Positions 60,201 through 64,000 of a DNA stretch of 64,000 nucleotides are shown here, in pieces; the first letter of the stretch is position 1; every line of letters starts with the position of its first letter. The notes beneath the pieces are model-generated. The model was given only the letters and a program-made list of their open reading frames with translations. It did not search any database and had not been told where the DNA came from. The position numbers and the translations under genes were made by a program. The stretch lies in the NCBI GenBank assembly GCA_030144725.1, contig JASKMD010000004.1, forward strand, positions 2,089,983 through 2,153,982, written 5' to 3'. The stretch is from Haematococcus lacustris. Its lineage: Eukaryota > Chlorophyta > Chlorophyceae > Chlamydomonadales > Haematococcaceae.

Positions 60201-63200
60201 TGTGGAGCAGAGGATGGGTAGGGCACATAGGCTCAACTGAGCAGGTGCAGGGGTCAGGATTGAGTGGCAGTGCAGGTCAGGTGAGGCTTAGGCAAGATGG
60301 TGCGGCCTGCATCGTTTTCTACAGCTTGGACATATCCGCTGCCCTGTGCAGCAAGAAGCTGACACATTTAATAAGAAGAGCTTTTGAAGCCTGCTCACCA
60401 GCTTAACAGTCACACTGCTGATGACGCCCACGTCCATCGCTGTGAGGTTGAAGACGTCGGTTTGGCCGCGTTCGAAGTTGCGCGCATAGTCGTTACACAG
60501 GCTCAGCTCCGTGCTGCTGCCCTTGTCGCCGGTGAGCACCAGGCTCACGCTGCCGTCAGTGCCCGCCCCGCGCTCGTCACCCGTCACCACGGTCACCTAC
60601 AGCCACGACAGATGCGCGACTGAGCGCCGGGCGGATGGGAGAACGCGCGCACTCCCGTACATAGTGCTGCAGGGTCGTCTCAAGCAACATCAATGCCAAG
60701 AGCCGTTGCATCCGCAGCACGCATGCCTAGCAACGGGTTCACTCTGGAGTGACGTCCATGCGGCGCATCCCGCCCTGCTCTGGCCTGGCTCACCTCGTAC
60801 CCCACGTCCCTGAGCCGCGGCACCTCCTCGATTGCGGCCCCTGGTGTCGCTGTCAGGGCCGGTGCCTCCGGCCCGCGCCAAAAGACGTGCGATTCGGCAC
60901 ACCAGGTGTCTGTGAGTGTGAGGGAGGTGAGGGCAAGGCTGGCTGCGCCTGGGGAGCGAGAGGCGCCCAAGGGAGGCGGCAGGCAGCGCAGCCGGATGCC
61001 CAGGGGCCGGGACACCATGTGGGCCTTCAACTCCAGGGTAATCAGGGACTCTGCAGCAGTACCGAAAGGGTGTGGACACAGTCATGCCAGCTGCCTGACT
61101 GCTTGGGCTGCTTGTACAAGCTTGCAGGTGTCAATGCTGGTGTCAATCAGGGAAGCTGTGAAGGTGGTTGCGATGACAACGATGGCCACCATAGCCATGC
61201 TTATTGGCATGACCAACCCCATATGTATAAATGCTGTGATAATATCAGCTGTCTAGTGTCACCATAGGATAGGTGTGATGCCATTTTGACTTGTCATGGC
61301 CTGACCTGCAACCACCCGGGAGTTCATCTGGCCCGTCTCCAGCACAATCAGCTCGTCACTGTCCTCATGATCTCCCACCAGCACCAAAGCCAAGCCACCT
61401 GCGCGGCACACAAGTTGCAAGACACATGCTGGTCACCCCACTGAGCCTCTGGCACCACTGAGCCCCTGCTGGCTATAGCACACGATAGTGAGTCGCGAGA
61501 GTGATAGTCATAAGAGTGGATACAGTCGGTGTCCTTTGCAGCTGAGCCTACCCAGCCCACCAAGGGCAAGGCTGCCAAAGCCAAGCCAGCACCACAGCCA
61601 GGCAGGTGGCTGGACAGGGACTGCAATGCAGTGCTGAACATGCAGCGCATTGGGGAGAGCAAGTGGCGGCCGCTGGAGCTGTGCTATTGGCCAGACCAGG
61701 GAGCGCTGCCAGCCAAGGGCAAGGATTACCCAGGCTTGGGGTACAAGCTGGTGCGAGACAAGCCACCCAAGACCCAGCCCACTGTGGCACAGTAGTGTGT
61801 GCCTCCCTTTGTTGAGCTGTCATCAGCTTACAATTAGTGCATGTTTGTCATGCCAACTCTACATCATAGCCCTCTACATCATAGCCAACTCTACATCACA
61901 CCCAGTGCAGCCCATCTGTCACAGAGGTCAGGCAATAGTGTAGGTGGTAGGCGACCATGCCCATTTGTGTGCCTTGTCTATGCCATGTGCATGCCATGTG
62001 CATGGGAACTCCACACAGACTAAAAGATCGTTTGTGGGGTCCACACTTAGTGTTCCACTGCAATGAGGCTCTAGGTTGTGGGCCAAGGTGCTAGTCACAC
62101 CATCAGAATTGTTGTGATTGGGCCAAGCTGATGATGGTGTGGGGACTGAAGAAACGTCGGGAAGTGAACATCGTGGCTGAACATGTTGACAGTTTCAGCG
62201 TCAAACCTGAGTGCTTGTTGCTAGAGCGCCATTTGGTGAATGCTTTTTGTTGGTGAATGACAGTGGCACGAGAAGGCAGCACAGCTGTGAGAGCAGCATG
62301 GTTGACTCACGATGCTGGCATGTGAACGCTATGGGCGTCACACAATGCACTCAACCAGCACTCCGCCCTGCACCTGCTGACCGTAAGGTCCATGCATGAC
62401 AGTCCACCCAGAAAGGACCTACTCCTGCCATTGCAACTGAGACCCCCACACCGCTTTGCCCAGACAGCGGAGCACAGCTGATCCTGCACAGCCCGGCTGC
62501 AGCCTACCTGCAAAGTGGGTGGGCTGGGAGGGGCCTATGGCCAGCGCCACCGTCACTGGCTGCAGCTGGCGTAGGGGCAGACGCACCGCGTGCTCCACAC
62601 CCGCCTGGGGCAGTCAGGCACAGGTCAGGTACAGGTCAGGCACAGGTCAGGCACAGGTCAGGTACAGGTCAGGCACGGTCATGCGCAGGTCGGGCACAGG
62701 TCAGGTCAGTTCAAATCAGTTGGGGCCACGCCAGGCCAGGCCCGGTCAGGCCAGCTTTCCCTAGACCGTCCCCAAGTGATATCATAGTAGAGTAAGCTGG
62801 GTGAGGTCAGATCAAGCCAGGCCAGGGTCAGAGAAGGGTGAGCTGGTGCCCCACCTTGCTTCTACCTGTACCTGCACCAGGCCTTGGGCCTTACCAAGAC
62901 AACCAACGACCCCTTCTTGCCTCTCTGAGCTGCCTAGGCATACTCACGCCTGAACCAAACCATACAACACACACCTGACTCTCTCCCCTCCCTCTCCCCC
63001 GGACACCTTGGCACCCCTCGGAGTGCACCCTCTCCCCTGTGCCCACCCTCTCCCCTGCCCCACCTGAACCCAGTGGTGCAGCGCCAGCGAGAAGACAGCG
63101 TCTGGGTTGTACTCCGGGCTGATGGTCATGCTAGCCAGGTGCCAGCTGCACTCACAAGGGGCGGACAGCAGCATTAATACCATCACCTGCAGCCCCCACA

Positions 63201-64000
63201 CCGGACCTGGAGCAAGACCCGGTGATGCCCGCAGCCTGCACCTACAGCCTGCCAGCATCAGCCTTGATCAACCTTATACCAACAGAACCAAGCCGCCGAC
63301 CCCGACTATGAGTCTGACTATAGATAGTTATGTAGATAAGGCAATAAAATAGGTCTCACTAAAAGCCGAACAGAAGCCCTGAGCAGCACCCACCCTCCCC
63401 CATCCTCCACCCGTCGCCCCTCAGCCCAGCCACGCCCTACCTGGTGGCGCCCCCAGGCTTTGGCTCCAGCCTCAAGGTCAGAGCCTCAGGCTGCCCAGCA
63501 AAGGCTTTCAAGCACAGGGCCGCGGTGTTCCCAGGCTCCAGGGCCGCTGCCTGCATCCAGTGGGGAGCAGCAGCAGCAGCTCCTGCTGGCTGTTGCCTGG
63601 CTCTCCACCTGGCAAGCTTGCTGCCTCTGCCCAGTCCCTGCACTTTATCACCCCACAACCCTAATGAGACTGGTAGTCTATGCCTGCTCTTGAACCACCG
63701 CTGCCGATGCTTCGCTGAGCTCAAGGCCTAACGCCTGGGCACGCGGGTCCGTAGCGGAGGGCACAAGGCAGAGGCCGACACAGTAGAAGCGAGCAACGGG
63801 GATGTGGTGGGGTGGAGATGAGGCGGTGCTGCGAGTGAAATGTGGAGGTTGCAAAGGTTAAGGGTGGGGCAGGATGAGGAGGGCGAGGAGGATGTGTTGT
63901 AAGCCTGCAGCTGTGTCACCTTCGCAGCCAGTGCCAGCAGCGCCGGGGCCGCGTCAGGTGCTGGTGTGCTGGCGGGCAGCAGGGGCACTTCCGCAGAGGA
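57249..64000 (-). CDS. PLAT/LH2-domain protein with giant Glu/Ala/Pro-rich tail (5' partial)
   Basis: Exons 64000-63920 (continues beyond the window), 63550-63441, 63145-63064, 62604-62508, 61398-61306, 61050-60794, 60596-60399 and 60047-57249 join in phase. Beta-sandwich blocks recur: SWHLASMTISPEYNPDAVFS, GGLALVLVGDHEDSDELIVL, then YEVTVVTGDERGAGTDGSVS, LVLTGDKGSSTELSLC, FERGQTDVFNLTAMDVGVIS and SGWLLESVSVISDGTGRKHS. The last set is a clear PLAT/LH2 domain, a lipid- or membrane-partner-binding fold found in lipoxygenases and LOXHD1/polycystin-type proteins. The terminal exon adds about 870 residues of imperfect repeats alternating acidic EEEE blocks, PAPAPAPA and SSKDEEEEG-type units, ending DDDLDSEF. 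It is probably an extended acidic tail. The 1.1-kb intron at 62507-61399 contains a Fanzor-like fragment. Confidence 0.85.
61529..62095 (+). mobile_element. Family-2 Fanzor-like 3' copy inside PLAT intron
   Basis: The plus-strand frame 61529-61795 encodes a Lys/Pro linker, WLDRDCNAVLNMQRIGESKW (RuvC-III type), RPLELCYWPD and GKDYPGLGYKL, then stops. The non-coding tail to about 62095 is conserved with the reverse complement of 18030-18260. It lies in the intron between PLAT exons 62508 and 61398, antisense to the gene, and begins abruptly, so it is 5'-truncated. Confidence 0.68.
62611..62715 (+). repeat. Minisatellite, about 11-bp unit
   Basis: Repeats of caggtcaggca/caggtcaggta with variation, in a PLAT-gene intron next to the 62604 exon boundary. 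Confidence 0.8.

Overview
The window is nuclear DNA from a eukaryote, most likely a chlorophycean green alga of the Volvocales (Haematococcus/Chlamydomonas type). Genes are split into many short exons by GT-AG introns of 60-1100 bp. Intron boundaries could be placed by protein homology and reading phase. Coding sequence is GC-rich with many low-complexity Ala/Gln/Pro/Gly tracts, introns hold long penta- and hexanucleotide repeats, and the protein set is plant-like (TDY-type MAP kinase, plastid-type proteins). The species assignment is inference.

Layout. 1-11.1 kb is almost entirely nested transposable elements: a Fanzor/TnpB-like relic, a second Fanzor-like family, a dispersed repeat called Rep-A here, a hAT element with a perfect 8-bp target duplication, a long-TIR element and an internally deleted Fanzor-like copy. 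One small host-type gene (8.36-8.71 kb) lies among them. 11.1-12.6 kb holds a mitochondrial-type uL30 ribosomal protein gene, followed by two more Fanzor-like remnants (12.7-15.6 kb).

The host-gene block runs from 16 to 36.6 kb. A DCC-family (DUF393) thiol-oxidoreductase-like gene (-) is divergent from a membrane protein with paired CxxC motifs (+). A MATH-BTB gene (-), probably a Cullin-3 adaptor, is divergent from a long group-D (TDY) MAP kinase gene (+).

36.6-43.9 kb is again repeat-rich: a LINE tail carrying a TIR element, the longest Fanzor-like ORF (cut by a LINE fragment), one HAD-hydrolase exon and a MITE. 43.9-64 kb carries a UBAC2-like rhomboid/UBA gene (-), another Rep-A copy, a GLTP-domain gene (-), a TFIIB/BRF-like gene (+), and at the right edge a PLAT/LH2-domain gene (-) with a huge Glu/Ala/Pro tail that continues past the window.

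The genes do not form an operon or pathway. No tRNA, rRNA or CRISPR array was seen. The most interesting biology is the population of Fanzor-like relics: two sequence families, at least nine fragments, several inside host introns. They have degenerate zinc ribbons and conserved 3' flanks that could hold guide-RNA sequence. All splice models come from reading the sequence, with no transcript evidence.
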